Assembly: GCA_023399215.1 (NCBI GenBank)
Contig: JAEWQJ010000015.1
Coordinates: forward strand, 1-33,422
Reading direction: 5' to 3'
DNA: 33,422 bases
Source: Methanobacteriota archaeon
GTDB taxonomy: Archaea; Halobacteriota; Methanosarcinia; Methanosarcinales; Methanosarcinaceae
In this document: positions 32,591 to 33,422 of the stretch, in pieces
Position numbering within the stretch: position 1 is the first letter of the stretch
Layout: each line of letters begins with the position of its first letter
Made by a program: the position numbers and the translations under genes
The notes under the pieces: model-generated
Told to the model about the DNA's origin: nothing
Seen by the model: the letters and a program-made list of their open reading frames with translations, nothing else
Databases searched by the model: none

Positions 32591-33422
32591 ATGACACTTA
32601 CTGAAATAATAGATTCTTTCAAATCAAAATTGAATCTCTCTAAATTTATGGATTCGCTAGAAAGAAAGGCGAGTTTCTATGACGAATCCGAGAATGGTTC
32701 CGAGGAGAATGGCTCAGTTGGGAATTTAAAATCCAATCCATACTTAAATTCCGGAAACGGTGATGTTAAAAGTTCCAATACGGGAAGGATCTCTCAAAAC
32801 AAAGATGAGCCACTTATCAAACTGACTGATGTCTGGAAAATTTATCAGATGGGGGAAGTTGAGTTTGCAGCTCTCAAAGGAATAAATCTGGAAATTTACG
32901 AAGGGGAATTTCTGATCATTCTTGGGCCCAGTGGAAGTGGAAAAAGTACGATGATGAACCTGCTGGGTTGCCTGGATATACCATCAAAAGGCACGGTTTG
33001 CCTGAATTCTAAAGATATTTCAGAATTAAGTGAATCCGAACTCGCCATTATCCGAGGAAAAATGATTGGCTTCATATTCCAGAGCTTTAACCTTCTTCCA
33101 ACCCTGAATACGGAAGAAAACGTGCTTTTACCTATGGAATTTCAGGAAGAAGATCGACAAATAGCCCGACAAAAAGCCTCATACCTGCTTGACATTGTCG
33201 GACTTTCAAATAAGAAAGGAAACCTTCCTTCCCAGCTTTCAGGTGGACAGAGGCAGAGAGTTGCAATAGCCCGTTCTCTGGCTGTAAACCCATCTATAAT
33301 CCTGGCAGATGAGCCTACAGGAAACCTGGATACCAAGACTGGCTATTATATTCTGGATTTTCTGGAAGAGTTGCATGTAAGAGAAGGTAAGACGATCATT
33401 ATTGTTACCCATGACGTTGAAC
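32591..33422 (+). CDS. ABC transporter ATP-binding protein (MacB/LolD type), 3'-truncated
   Basis: The open frame runs off the window, with 277 codons visible. It encodes the ATPase of an ABC exporter of the MacB/LolD class: GPSGSGKST (Walker A), FQSFNLLPTLN (Q-loop), LSGGQRQRVAIARSL (signature), IILADEPTGNLD (Walker B) and VTHD (switch His). An unusual N-terminal extension of about 75 residues, rich in Ser, Asn and charged residues, precedes the canonical start (PLIKLTDVWKIYQMG). GAGGGTG lies before the ATG, and a TATA sequence (TATATTATAAAC, about 32510) lies about 80 bp upstream. A permease gene would be expected next, outside the window. Confidence 0.93.
   Translation, partial: MTLTEIIDSFKSKLNLSKFMDSLERKASFYDESENGSEENGSVGNLKSNPYLNSGNGDVKSSNTGRISQNKDEPLIKLTDVWKIYQMGEVEFAALKGINLEIYEGEFLIILGPSGSGKSTMMNLLGCLDIPSKGTVCLNSKDISELSESELAIIRGKMIGFIFQSFNLLPTLNTEENVLLPMEFQEEDRQIARQKASYLLDIVGLSNKKGNLPSQLSGGQRQRVAIARSLAVNPSIILADEPTGNLDTKTGYYILDFLEELHVREGKTIIIVTHDVE

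Overview
The window looks like a chromosomal segment of a Methanosarcina species. Four things point there: a dimethylamine methyltransferase gene (mtbB) with an in-frame amber (pyrrolysine) codon, archaeal TATA-type promoters, archaeal ileS and mptE genes, and long AT-rich intergenic stretches with many short tandem repeats. Species cannot be decided from the sequence alone. No rRNA, tRNA, CRISPR array or intact insertion sequence was recognised.

Layout. 1-2730: 3' part of mtbB (UAG at 774-776 read as pyrrolysine), an APC-type permease and a terminator. 2860-4708: an AAA ATPase with a DUF4143-like C-terminus and a small zinc-ribbon-like protein, both on the minus strand. 4709-10331: a 5.6-kb low-coding island with four diverged tandem copies (U0-U3) of a unit that carries a promoter, a roughly 200-nt leader, a tiny Gly/Cys/Trp-rich ORF and, 3' of it, structured DNA or RNA. 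A decayed second copy of mptE lies between U0 and U1. 10332-14212: ileS-mptE operon (minus). 14795-18385: a DMT-family exporter, a class II ribonucleotide reductase and a cyclophilin (all minus), separated by dispersed repeats. 18973-19825: a thioredoxin-like lipoprotein and a small membrane protein with a CxxC (minus). 20919-21563: a protein resembling a phage/Firmicutes family. 22047-26064: a three-gene, translationally coupled operon encoding a CHAT-STAND-TPR protein, a zinc-ribbon protein and a three-TM membrane protein. 26203-29403: an amino-acid permease, a SET-domain methyltransferase and a membrane protein with HELGH. 29710-32362: a flavin split-barrel (NimA-like) protein divergent from a MarR-MATE operon. 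32591-end: an ABC ATPase cut by the window edge.

How genes work together. mtbB and the permease form a methylamine-utilisation unit. ileS and mptE are housekeeping genes sharing a transcript. The MarR regulator, MATE pump and NimA-like protein look like a small detoxification locus. The two best candidates for something undescribed are: (1) the CHAT-STAND-TPR / zinc ribbon / 3-TM operon, whose architecture suggests a sensor-protease with a membrane partner (possible cell-suicide or antiviral system; inference only); and (2) the tandem Gly/Cys/Trp-rich microprotein cluster with a strictly spaced promoter element, a conserved leader and a covarying structured element.
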